Assembly: GCA_003561665.1 (NCBI GenBank)
Contig: PWVY01000121.1
Location: 1 to 14,882, forward strand
Source: Thermoplasmata archaeon
GTDB taxonomy: Archaea > Thermoplasmatota > SW-10-69-26
Reading direction: 5' to 3'
DNA: 14,882 nucleotides
Shown here in pieces: positions 5,812 to 13,305 of the stretch; positions within the stretch are counted from its first letter, which is position 1, and every line of letters starts with the position of its first letter. The notes beneath the pieces are model-generated. The model was not told the origin of the DNA and did no database searches. It saw only the letters and a list, made by a program, of their open reading frames with translations. The position numbers and the translations under genes are program-made.

Positions 5812-7173
5812 GTGGAGGCTCCAACCGTGCTACCCACCGTCCGAACCCTCCTGTTCGCCCTGCTTGTCCCCCTTCTCCTCATCGGAACCGCGCAAGCCGC
5901 AAGCAGCCTCGACGAGCACCCCGACCACTGGCCCACGCACGAGGACGTGCAACAAGCGCTCGACGAAGCCCACGACCACTCCTGGGTCACCGTGCACACG
6001 CTCGGGTACAGCAACGAAGACCGCATCATCCGCGTCGCCGAGATCACCGACCCCAACGCGAGCATGCCCATCGAAGAACGCGCCGTCACATACCTCCTCA
6101 CGCAACAACACGGAAACGAGCCCGCCGCCACGCCCGCAGCGCTTGACCTCATCAACGACATCACGAACGAGGAACGCATCCAAGAGACCCTCACCAACCA
6201 GATCCTCCTCATCCTCCCCATGGCCAACCCCGACGGGAGCGACGCCTTCCAACGCACCAACGCCGACGGCATCGATCCCAACCGCGACCACATCAAGCTG
6301 GAAACGCCCGAAGCCCAAGCCATGCACAAGGTCTTCACCACGTGGGACGTGGATGTGTTCCTTGATCACCACGAATACGGCGGCACAGGGCCCGGAAACC
6401 CCGCCCCCGTGCACATCCACGACTACGATTTGACCCTGCTCTACCCCCGCCACGGGAACGTGCCCGCCCCCACCCTGGACGCCGCGCAGGACCTCATGTA
6501 CGAAGGCATCTGGGAGGCCGCCGAGCAGGAAGGATACAGCGTGGGCTACTTCGGCGAGATTCGAGTCGGCGGCGAAACCGTAGAACGCATCGCAGGCGGC
6601 GCCGACCCCGGCATCGCCAGGAACCACGGCGGCCTACACAACGCAGCAAGCCTCCTCATCGAAAGCCGCGTCGACGCCCATCCGAACCCCTTCCACGACG
6701 GCGAACGCCGCATCCACATCCACGCCGTCGTAATGGAAAGCACCCTCGAACACGTGCACGAGAACCACGAATACTACACCAGCGCCCGCCAAGCAAGCCA
6801 ACACCTTGCAAGCACGTTCCCCGACGACACCTACCACGAAGGCGACACCCAAGCCCCCTTCCACGACGCCTACCGCTTCCCCAACGCCACGAACACCTGG
6901 GAGACCCTGCAAGCCCACGGTATCCACCCCGGCACCGAGACCACGCACGGCATCGTTCACGAAACAGGTCACACCCTCCACGGCCACGCCGGCGCCCTCC
7001 TCCACCCCGAAAGCAGCCGCGCCATCACCACCGCTGCACCCACAGAACCCCATGCAACCGACCCCGACGAGGCCATCAACGCGCTTGGAACCGACGATAC
7101 GCCCCTCCCCCCCATCATCGCCCTCATCGCGCTGCTCTCCGCGCCCTTCCTCACGCGTCACCACCGACCCTAA
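5812..7173 (+). CDS. Secreted M14-family zinc carboxypeptidase
   Basis: Zinc exopeptidase that removes C-terminal residues (or processes peptides) outside the cell. The 453-aa product begins at GTG with a signal peptide (LLFALLVPLLLIGTAQA). M14 signatures are all visible: zinc ligands His100 and Glu103 in QQHGNEPA, substrate-binding Arg158 in DPNRDH, the third zinc ligand His187 in FLDHHEYGG, and the catalytic Glu284 in SLLIESR. A hydrophobic segment near the end (about 432-446, IIALIALLSAPFL) followed by TRHHRP suggests a membrane anchor. The chain is rich in His, Asp and Glu, as expected for an exported protein of a salt-adapted organism. Spacing to its TATA-like box argues for a leaderless mRNA. 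The next gene, aconitase, starts 63 nt later with its own promoter, so the two are probably not one operon. Specificity cannot be read from sequence. Confidence 0.9.
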   Translation: MEAPTVLPTVRTLLFALLVPLLLIGTAQAASSLDEHPDHWPTHEDVQQALDEAHDHSWVTVHTLGYSNEDRIIRVAEITDPNASMPIEERAVTYLLTQQHGNEPAATPAALDLINDITNEERIQETLTNQILLILPMANPDGSDAFQRTNADGIDPNRDHIKLETPEAQAMHKVFTTWDVDVFLDHHEYGGTGPGNPAPVHIHDYDLTLLYPRHGNVPAPTLDAAQDLMYEGIWEAAEQEGYSVGYFGEIRVGGETVERIAGGADPGIARNHGGLHNAASLLIESRVDAHPNPFHDGERRIHIHAVVMESTLEHVHENHEYYTSARQASQHLASTFPDDTYHEGDTQAPFHDAYRFPNATNTWETLQAHGIHPGTETTHGIVHETGHTLHGHAGALLHPESSRAITTAAPTEPHATDPDEAINALGTDDTPLPPIIALIALLSAPFLTRHHRP

Positions 7174-7204
7174 CCCCCGGCCGTCCCGAGGGCACGCGGG
7201 GAAG

Positions 7205-7214
7205 CTATTTTTAG
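7205..7214 (+). promoter_or_regulatory. Strong TATA box of the aconitase gene
   Basis: CTATTTTTAG is the most AT-rich short block in this part of the window and is centred about 28 nt before the ATG at 7237. This is the clearest archaeal-type leaderless promoter in the window. The T-run could also assist termination of the upstream carboxypeptidase transcript. Confidence 0.65.
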
Positions 7215-7236
7215 CCAAGCCCCTTCAACGAGACCA

Positions 7237-10035
7237 ATGGCGCCTTCGAAGGACCCCTACGACGCGTTCACGACGATCGAGGTCAACGATCGCTCGTACC
7301 GCATCGCGGACTTGAACAAGCTCGAGGAAGCCGGGCTATGCCAACTCGACAAGATGCCCTACAGCATCCGCATCCTCCTCGAAGCAGTAATGCGAAACGT
7401 GGACGGAGAAGACGTGACCTGGGAACACGTAGAGAACGTCGCAAGCTGGCAACCCGACGTGCCCGACGCCGCCGTCCCCTTCCAACCCAGCCGCGTCGTC
7501 CTCCAAGACCTCACCGGCGTTCCCGCCGTCGTCGACCTGGCCGCACTTCGAAGCGAAGCCGACCGCAAAGGCCTCGACCCAAGCATCGTGGAACCCGAAG
7601 TCCCCATCGACCTTGTCATCGACCACAGCGTGCAAGTCGACTTCTTCGGCAGCGAAGAAGCCTTCAACCTCAACGTCGAGAAAGAATACGAACGCAACCA
7701 AGAACGCTACAAAGCCCTCAAATGGGCGCAACAAGCCTTCGACAGCTTCGACGTTGTCCCCCCCGGCACCGGCATCGTGCACCAAGTCAACCTCGAATAC
7801 CTCGGCCGCGTCGTCCACGACGAAACCATCGACGGCGAACGCTGGGCCTACCCCGACACGCTCGTCGGCACCGACAGCCACACGCCCATGATCGGCGGCA
7901 TCGGCGTCGTCGGCTGGGGCGTAGGCGGCATCGACGCGGAAGCCAGCATGCTCGGACAACCCATCAGCATGGCCCTCCCCGACGTCGTCGGCGTACGCCT
8001 CACCGGCGAACTCCCTGAAGGAGCCACCGCCACCGACATGGTCCTTCACGTCACCGAGAAGCTCCGAAACGTCGGCGTCGTCGACCGCTTCGTCGAGTTC
8101 TACGGGCCCGGGCTTGAAACCCTCACCGTCGAAGACAGGGCCACCATCGCGAACATGGCACCCGAGCAAGGAAGCACCATCAGCGTGTTCCCCCCCGACG
8201 AAGCTACGCTCGACTACCTCGAACGCACCGGACGCGACGAAGAACACATCCAACTCGTCAAAGCCTACCTCGAACACCAAGGCCTCTTCGGAAGCCAAGA
8301 GCCCGAATACACCGAAGTCGTCGAGATGGACCTTACAACCGTCACGCCCAGCCTCGCCGGCCCCAAAGAACCCAACCAACGCGTCGACCTCGAAAACATG
8401 GACCACCACTTCCGCGGCCTGATCCACTCCCAGTTCGGAGAAGCCGCCAACGGGGCCGACAAGGAAGCCGTCGACCGCTGGCTGGAAGAAGGCGGACACC
8501 CCCCCGAATCCATGCCCGGGGAAGAACCCGGGGAACACCCCAACCCCGACCTGGGCCCCCTCACCAAACGCATCCAAGTCACCAACGGGCCCGAAACGTA
8601 CGAACTCACACACGGCAGCATCGTCGTCAGCGCCATCACAAGCTGCACCAACACGAGCAACCCCACCGTCATGCTCGCCGCCGGCCTGCTCGCCAAGAAC
8701 GCCGTCGAGAAAGGGCTCGATGTGCCACCGTACGTGAAAACGAGCCTCGCCCCCGGAAGCAAAGTCGTCACCGAGTACCTCAAAGAAAGCGGCCTCCTCA
8801 CGTACCTCGAGAAGCTTGGATACTACACCGTCGGGTACGGATGCACCACATGCATCGGGAACAGCGGCCCCCTCCCCGCCGACGTCGAACAAGCCATCGA
8901 CGACGGCGATTTGTGGGCCGCAAGCGTCCTCAGCGGCAACCGAAACTTCGAGGCCCGCATCCACCCCAAGATCAAGGCCAACTACCTCGCCTCGCCCCCT
9001 CTCGTCGTCGCCTACGGCATCGCCGGACGCATCGACAAGGACCTCACCACGGAGCCCCTTGGGCACGACCCCGACGGGGAACCCGTGTACCTCGAAGATA
9101 TCTGGCCCACGCACGAAGAGATCCGGGATGTCATGAAGGAAGCCATCAACCCCGGAATGTTCGAGGACAAGTACGCCAACGTGTTCGAAGGCGACCACCG
9201 ATGGGAAGCCCTCGAAGCCCCCACCGGGGACGTGTACGACTGGGACCCCGAATCCACCTACATCCGCGAACCCCCCTTCTTCCAAGACATGCCCCTGGAA
9301 GCCCCCGGCATGGACACCGTCGAAGAAGCGCGCGTGCTCGGCGTCTTCGGCGACACGCTCACCACCGACCACATCAGCCCCGCCGGCCCCTTCAGCGAAG
9401 ATCTACCCGCCGGGCAATGGCTCATGGACCACGGCGTTGACCCCGACGATTTCAACACGTACGGAGCACGCCGAGGCAACCACGAGGTCATGATGCGGGG
9501 CACGTTCGCGAACGTTCGCATCAAGAACCAACTCCTCGACGATATCGAAGGCGGGTTCACCATCCACCACCCCACCGAGCAAACCATGACCATGTTCGAA
9601 GCCAGCCAACGGTACGCCGAGGAAGGCACACCCTTGGTCATCCTCGCTGGCGAAGAGCTCGGCACAGGGTCAAGCCGCGACTGGGCCGCCAAAGGCACGC
9701 GCCTTCTTGGCGTCAAAGCGGCCCTGGCCGCCAGTTACGAGCGCATCTACCGGGACAACTGCATCGGCATGGGTGTCCTCCCGCTCCGATTCACCAACGG
9801 GGAAACGGTCGAAAGCCTCGGGTTGGACGGGACCGAAGCGTTCACGATCCATGACCTCGAGAACCTGGGCGTGAACAGCCGCCACGAGGTCACCGCCGAG
9901 CACCCGGAAACGGGCGAGGAGACAACGTTCACCGTCGAAGCGCTCCTGCAAACCCCCGCGCACGTGAAGTACATCGCCAACGGCGGCGTGCTGCACAAAG
10001 CGCTCCGGTCCACGCTCACCAAGGCCAAACAGTAG
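7237..10035 (+). CDS. acnA: Aconitate hydratase A (AcnA/IRP1-type aconitase)
   Basis: Converts citrate to isocitrate via cis-aconitate in the TCA cycle, in the cytoplasm. The 932-aa length is slightly longer than the usual AcnA (about 890-910). The three [4Fe-4S] cysteines are present: Cys470 in ITSCTNTSNP and Cys536 and Cys539 in GYGCTTCIGNSGPL. Other family blocks are LVGTDSHTPMIGG, TTDHISPAG and the swivel-domain active site GTGSSRDWAAKG. The order of domains (1-3, linker, then C-terminal domain 4) is that of AcnA and not AcnB. An acidic, Pro-rich stretch around residues 405-440 (EEGGHPPESMPGEEPGEHP) is a lineage insertion before the Cys470 block and accounts for much of the extra length. 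Codon use is strongly C-ending with GAA and CCC, typical of a well-expressed gene here. Its own strong TATA box suggests single-gene transcription. Convergent with the next gene. Confidence 0.97.
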   Translation: MAPSKDPYDAFTTIEVNDRSYRIADLNKLEEAGLCQLDKMPYSIRILLEAVMRNVDGEDVTWEHVENVASWQPDVPDAAVPFQPSRVVLQDLTGVPAVVDLAALRSEADRKGLDPSIVEPEVPIDLVIDHSVQVDFFGSEEAFNLNVEKEYERNQERYKALKWAQQAFDSFDVVPPGTGIVHQVNLEYLGRVVHDETIDGERWAYPDTLVGTDSHTPMIGGIGVVGWGVGGIDAEASMLGQPISMALPDVVGVRLTGELPEGATATDMVLHVTEKLRNVGVVDRFVEFYGPGLETLTVEDRATIANMAPEQGSTISVFPPDEATLDYLERTGRDEEHIQLVKAYLEHQGLFGSQEPEYTEVVEMDLTTVTPSLAGPKEPNQRVDLENMDHHFRGLIHSQFGEAANGADKEAVDRWLEEGGHPPESMPGEEPGEHPNPDLGPLTKRIQVTNGPETYELTHGSIVVSAITSCTNTSNPTVMLAAGLLAKNAVEKGLDVPPYVKTSLAPGSKVVTEYLKESGLLTYLEKLGYYTVGYGCTTCIGNSGPLPADVEQAIDDGDLWAASVLSGNRNFEARIHPKIKANYLASPPLVVAYGIAGRIDKDLTTEPLGHDPDGEPVYLEDIWPTHEEIRDVMKEAINPGMFEDKYANVFEGDHRWEALEAPTGDVYDWDPESTYIREPPFFQDMPLEAPGMDTVEEARVLGVFGDTLTTDHISPAGPFSEDLPAGQWLMDHGVDPDDFNTYGARRGNHEVMMRGTFANVRIKNQLLDDIEGGFTIHHPTEQTMTMFEASQRYAEEGTPLVILAGEELGTGSSRDWAAKGTRLLGVKAALAASYERIYRDNCIGMGVLPLRFTNGETVESLGLDGTEAFTIHDLENLGVNSRHEVTAEHPETGEETTFTVEALLQTPAHVKYIANGGVLHKALRSTLTKAKQ

Positions 10036-10055
10036 GCAAGAACCGAGACGCTACC

Positions 10056-10742
10056 TCATGCGTTCAGGTACGCTGTGAGCATGTTCTGCGTCTCGTGGTA
10101 GGCTGCCCCCTCCACCTCTGGACGCCCGTCTGGGCCCGCCTCGACGCCCCGGAGGACCCCTTGGTCTGCCCCGAGGAACATGCCCTCGCTGACGACGCCA
10201 CGCAGATCCGTGGGCGGTAGGAGCGCAACCCCCACCTCATCCTCCTTCTTCACGGTTTGATCATTCGTCACGACCGTGAGGCCTCGACCGGCGGCCACGC
10301 GCGTGACCAGTAACTCATCCGCGTCCGGATGGTCTCGCGTGCTAAGAACGCGCCCTTTCTCGACGATTACGCCAAGCTGAAGGCCTTCCCCAGGAAGGAA
10401 CAGACGCTCCTCAAGCGTGGTGACGAGATCGATCGCCCATCGAGCTTGCGCGACAGCCAGAGGCTTCTCATCGATCTCTTCATGGAACGATGATCCTCCC
10501 AGGAGGGTCTCAGCCTCCGTCATGGACGTTTGAAGATCGCTGAAGGCATCCATCTCGACAAGATGCTCAGGGTCCGCGTACGCGTACTTGAGGGTCTGCA
10601 GCGCGCTTTGCGCAGCGTTGACGGCATCACGCACCTCATCTTGGGGGATGGGGGCTTTGATGTGACCGTGCTGCAGGGTCTCGTCGAGATCTTCAAGCGC
10701 GCGCTCGACAACAAGCAAGCGCGGATCGTTGGCGGTGTCCAT
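10056..10742 (-). CDS. tRNA-binding-domain protein (Trbp111/CsaA/EMAP-II-like OB fold) with N-terminal helical region
   Basis: 228 aa from the ATG at 10742 (a GTG one codon upstream is also possible). The C-terminal half (about 122-225) is a tRNA-binding OB-fold domain of the Trbp111/EMAP-II type: VEKGRVLSTRDHPDADELLV, TVVTNDQTV, and the hallmark DLRGVVSEGMFLGA. Such domains bind the outside corner of tRNA, as free-standing proteins or as appendages of tRNA synthetases and PheT. The N-terminal half (about 1-115) is predicted helical, acidic and not recognised; it could mediate dimerisation or bind a synthetase. No catalytic domain is visible. The gene is convergent with aconitase (20 nt apart) and divergent from the small helical protein, so it stands alone transcriptionally. 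The tRNA-binding call is firm; the biological role is not known. Confidence 0.85.
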   Translation of the reverse strand: MDTANDPRLLVVERALEDLDETLQHGHIKAPIPQDEVRDAVNAAQSALQTLKYAYADPEHLVEMDAFSDLQTSMTEAETLLGGSSFHEEIDEKPLAVAQARWAIDLVTTLEERLFLPGEGLQLGVIVEKGRVLSTRDHPDADELLVTRVAAGRGLTVVTNDQTVKKEDEVGVALLPPTDLRGVVSEGMFLGADQGVLRGVEAGPDGRPEVEGAAYHETQNMLTAYLNA

Positions 10743-10763
10743 CACGCTTCAAGCCGGCACGAA

Positions 10764-10773
10764 AGGCTTAGCC
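10764..10773 (-). promoter_or_regulatory. TATA-like box for the tRNA-binding protein gene
   Basis: On the minus strand GGCTAAGCCT lies about 25-30 nt upstream of the GTG/ATG start pair at 10745/10742, fitting the leaderless spacing of the other genes. The match to a TATA box is modest. Confidence 0.4.
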
Positions 10774-10798
10774 GTTTCGGCACGAGGAAGGGGTGAAC

Positions 10799-10806
10799 CC
10801 TTTTGC
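10799..10806 (+). promoter_or_regulatory. TATA-like box for the small helical protein gene
   Basis: CCTTTTGC is centred about 26 nt before the ATG at 10829. It shares the divergent gap with the tRNA-binding gene promoter. Only spacing and the T-run support it. Confidence 0.4.
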
Positions 10807-10828
10807 AGGGCACGTTCCTTAGCGATCG

Positions 10829-11182
10829 ATGCCTCCTCAGGTCCCTTCGTCCATCCAGGATGCCCAACGAACACGTGTGATCATGGATGCCATCGTGCAA
10901 GCGGGGCTTTCTGCGCGTATCGCGTTCTCGCTCGTGGCCGGGTTAGCAGGGCAAGCCCACGGGAGCGAGGACGAAAACGTGCTTGCTTTGGCAGAGGAGG
11001 CACAACAGGCTGCTGAGGGGGCCAAGAACGCGGACATGACGCTGGATATGTTCTTCACGAGCGAGGATCCAGACCTGCCGGAAGCGTTGGAGGATGCCTC
11101 CAGCGCGTTGAAGCGAGCCGCGGAAGCCTACGAGGTGGCTGCTCGCGTGCACCGCGCCATGGACGAAGCCCAAGACGCATAA
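10829..11182 (+). CDS. Hypothetical small acidic all-helical protein
   Basis: 117 aa; I do not recognise the family. The sequence is Ala-, Glu- and Asp-rich with no Cys and no signal peptide. After a short N-terminal stretch, residues about 16-45 (VIMDAIVQAGLSARIAFSL) form a moderately hydrophobic helix. Two longer amphipathic helices follow: around 50-66 (NVLALAEEAQQAAEGAKNA) and 84-115 (LEDASSALKRAAEAYEVAAR). They are separated by a turn with Pro and Asp. This suggests a small cytoplasmic helical bundle or coiled coil, perhaps a protein-interaction partner. A TATA-like box sits at leaderless distance, and its base and codon use match the neighbours, which supports it as a real gene. Divergent from the tRNA-binding protein gene and 56 nt ahead of the CNNM gene on the same strand. 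Confidence 0.7.
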   Translation: MPPQVPSSIQDAQRTRVIMDAIVQAGLSARIAFSLVAGLAGQAHGSEDENVLALAEEAQQAAEGAKNADMTLDMFFTSEDPDLPEALEDASSALKRAAEAYEVAARVHRAMDEAQDA

Positions 11183-11208
11183 CCGACAACCCTGGGAAGG
11201 GGAAAGCC

Positions 11209-11216
11209 CTTTGATG
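11209..11216 (+). promoter_or_regulatory. TATA-like box of the CNNM/CorC gene
   Basis: CTTTGATG starts 30 nt before the GTG at 11239. The distance favours this GTG as a leaderless start; the nearby ATG at 11228 is in another frame. Confidence 0.45.
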
Positions 11217-11238
11217 GTGCCGCCTGCATGCGCCCCGC

Positions 11239-12570
11239 GTGCCAATCACGGGGTTGGACCTGCTCTACCTGACGCTTGCCGTATTCTTGGTCCTCTTGAA
11301 CGGGTTCTTCGTGGCCTCCGAGTTCGCCCTCGTCAAGATCCGATCAACGCAAGTCGAGTCCCTCAAACAGGCCGGCGATCACACCGCGTACGTCGCCGAG
11401 AAGATCGTTGAGAACCTCGATGCGTACCTTGGCGTCACGCAGCTTGGCATCACCGCTGCAAGCCTAGCCCTGGGATGGGTGGGGGAACCCGCGGTTGCGC
11501 ACTTGATCGAGCCCGTGCTCGCGGCTGGCGGCATCGAGAGCGAAACGATCATCCGCACCGTCTCGTTCATCATCGCGTTCAGCATCATCACGTACGCGCA
11601 CGTCGTCGTCGGCGAGCTGATGCCCAAAAGCGTCGCCATCCGGCACCCTGTGGGAACCACCCAACGCATCGCGCGACCCATGGTCGCGTTCTACTACATC
11701 TCCTGGCCGTTCATGAAACTCTTCAACGGGTCCGCGCTCTTGTTCCTCCGCCTTTTGGGCTTCCGCACCGACCAAGCGACCGAAAGCGTGCACACGGAGG
11801 AAGAGCTCGAGCACCTGGTCACGCGCATGGCCGAGGGCGAACTCTCCTCGACCCTGGCCCAAGATGTCCTCTCCAACGTGTTCGCGCTGCGCCGCTTGAC
11901 CGTGCGCCAAATCATGACGCACCGCACCCAAATGGTCGTGCTCGACCTCGAAGACCCCCTCGACGAGACGATCGAACGCGCCCGCGAATCCGGGTTCGCC
12001 CGCTTCCCCATCGTTCAAGGCGACATCGATCGCGTCGTAGGCATCGTTCACCTCAAACACATCGCGTTCCTCGACCCCGACATCGACGAGGCTAGCACGC
12101 TGCTCGACCTCGCCCAACCCCCCGTGGTCCTCCCCGAGACGACGCCGCTTGACCAAGCCGTCGTCACCCTCCTCGAAGCCAACGCGAAGATGGCCATCGT
12201 CGCCGACGAACACGGCGGGACCGAAGGCCTGGTCACCACCGAGGATCTCCTCGAGGAACTCGTCGGCGAGATCGAGGACGTCTTCGACGAGGAACCCCGC
12301 GAACACGTCCCCCTCGCGGGCGAACGGTACCTGATCCGAGGTGATGCCCCCCTGCACGACGTGGACGACATCCTCGGCTTAACCCACCCCGACCCGGACG
12401 TGACGACCGTTGGCGGGCTCATCATGGGGGAGCTTGGCCGCGTGCCAGAGCCCGGCGAACACGTCACCATCGGTCCCTGGAGGCTGACCGCCGTCGACAC
12501 GACCGAGCGACGCGTCCGCGAAGTCATGGCCGAACGCACCCACGAACACGAAGAAGAAGATGAACCCTAA
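11239..12570 (+). CDS. CNNM/HlyC-CorC family membrane protein (putative Mg2+/divalent-cation transporter)
   Basis: 443-aa integral membrane protein of the CNNM (DUF21) family, known for Mg2+ and other divalent-cation export. Residues about 1-185 hold the transmembrane domain: LLYLTLAVFLVLLNGFFVASEF, a segment with the family's LGITAASLALGW block, a third helix leading into VVVGELMPKS (conserved GE-x-x-PK), and a fourth near FYYISWPFMKLF. Next come a CBS-domain pair (about 205-325; VRQIMTHRTQMVVLD, ARFPIVQGD, VDEHGGTEGLVTTEDLLEEL), which binds adenine nucleotides in relatives, and a C-terminal CorC/HlyC domain (about 340-430; LIRGDAPLHDVDDIL, TVGGLIMGELGRVPEPGE). Length and domain order are normal. 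The tail is acidic (HEHEEEDEP). Starts at GTG. Its stop overlaps the opposing acetyltransferase stop by 3 nt. Substrate specificity is inferred from family only. Confidence 0.93.
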   Translation: MPITGLDLLYLTLAVFLVLLNGFFVASEFALVKIRSTQVESLKQAGDHTAYVAEKIVENLDAYLGVTQLGITAASLALGWVGEPAVAHLIEPVLAAGGIESETIIRTVSFIIAFSIITYAHVVVGELMPKSVAIRHPVGTTQRIARPMVAFYYISWPFMKLFNGSALLFLRLLGFRTDQATESVHTEEELEHLVTRMAEGELSSTLAQDVLSNVFALRRLTVRQIMTHRTQMVVLDLEDPLDETIERARESGFARFPIVQGDIDRVVGIVHLKHIAFLDPDIDEASTLLDLAQPPVVLPETTPLDQAVVTLLEANAKMAIVADEHGGTEGLVTTEDLLEELVGEIEDVFDEEPREHVPLAGERYLIRGDAPLHDVDDILGLTHPDPDVTTVGGLIMGELGRVPEPGEHVTIGPWRLTAVDTTERRVREVMAERTHEHEEEDEP

Positions 12571-13184
12571 GCCTCCCAAACCAAACGGACGGCATGGTAC
12601 ACGCTGTGAGGATCCAACGCGTAATTCTCCAACACGCCGCATGGGTCGAACCCCGCCGCCAACTGGGCCGTAAGCACCGGATCCACAAGATCCCCCGCTT
12701 CGACCCGGTCCACGTATGATGCAACGCGAAGATCCGGGTCCTTGCGCTGAGCCTCCAAGAACCCCGGGATGCGGCCCCCTACCACGATCGCATCCAACCC
12801 CAGAACGCGAGCAAGAACCTTCCTTGCCCTGTACAACATCTTCGAGACCCCCAACCCCCGCCAATCGGGATCCACCATGAGCTCTAACCCATACAACGTA
12901 TCCCCTTCAGGATCATGCTTAGGAAGCTCGTTCCCGCCCGTGATGCTCATCCACGTATGCGGCTCCATCGCGCGCTCCCTCATCACGCGAAAACTCGTCG
13001 ACGAAGCCACCAAATCTCCACCGCTCTCAAGGACCAATTGCCCCTCCGGGAAAACATCAAGATGAGCCTCCAGATGCCACGGCTCCCACCCCGTCATCTC
13101 CACATCCTCGAACACACGACGATTCAACGCCACGATCCCCTCGACATCCTCCCGAACCGCGCTGCGAACCGCCAAGCGAACCAT
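12567..13184 (-). CDS. GNAT-family N-acetyltransferase (type often linked to nitrilase-family hydrolases)
   Basis: 205 aa from ATG 13184. The acetyl-CoA site is visible: the motif-A region DPDWRGLGVSKMLYRARKVL follows DTLYGLELMV, the beta-strand preceding the pyrophosphate loop. The string of blocks EGQLVLESGG, SITGGNELPKHDPEGDTLYG, IVVGGRIPGF and DPVLTAQLAAGF resembles the GNAT half of bifunctional GNAT/carbon-nitrogen hydrolase proteins. Here the frame ends after the GNAT domain, so the hydrolase half is absent or encoded elsewhere. I chose ATG 13184 because MVRLAVRSAVREDVEGI begins where GNAT domains normally start; ATG 13247 and GTG 13280 lie upstream in frame and add a basic, Trp-rich extension of uncertain value. 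Convergent with the CNNM gene (stops overlap) and divergent from the serine-protease gene. The acceptor substrate is unknown. Confidence 0.85.
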   Translation of the reverse strand: MVRLAVRSAVREDVEGIVALNRRVFEDVEMTGWEPWHLEAHLDVFPEGQLVLESGGDLVASSTSFRVMRERAMEPHTWMSITGGNELPKHDPEGDTLYGLELMVDPDWRGLGVSKMLYRARKVLARVLGLDAIVVGGRIPGFLEAQRKDPDLRVASYVDRVEAGDLVDPVLTAQLAAGFDPCGVLENYALDPHSVYHAVRLVWEA

Positions 13185-13283
13185 ACGACCCCACACGAGC
13201 CCCCAAGCAAGCCGTTTTCGCAAAAGAAACCACCAACCCCCCACCATCCTGCCCTCCCGACTGTTTGAGGAATCCACCACAGG

Positions 13284-13290
13284 GTTAAAG
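13284..13290 (+). promoter_or_regulatory. GTTAAAG, TATA-like element in the acetyltransferase/protease divergent gap
   Basis: The TTAAAG core begins 21 nt before ATG 13306 and 30 nt before an in-frame GTG at 13315. By the spacing rule of this window (about 26-31 nt), GTG 13315 would be a leaderless start, whereas ATG 13306 would sit too close. Read on the other strand (CTTTAAC) it could serve an acetyltransferase transcript starting near 13260. Confidence 0.4.
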
Positions 13291-13305
13291 ACCCCTCACG
13301 ACGCG

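Noticed and set aside
7336..9372. Long minus-strand open frame opposite aconitase (678 codons)
   Set aside because: Shadow of the aconitase gene. It is caused by strong C-ending codon bias, gives a Val/Gly/Asp-rich meaningless protein and has no domain signature.
11464..12357. Minus-strand open frame opposite the CNNM gene
   Set aside because: Antisense shadow; the plus-strand CBS and CorC motifs are unambiguous.
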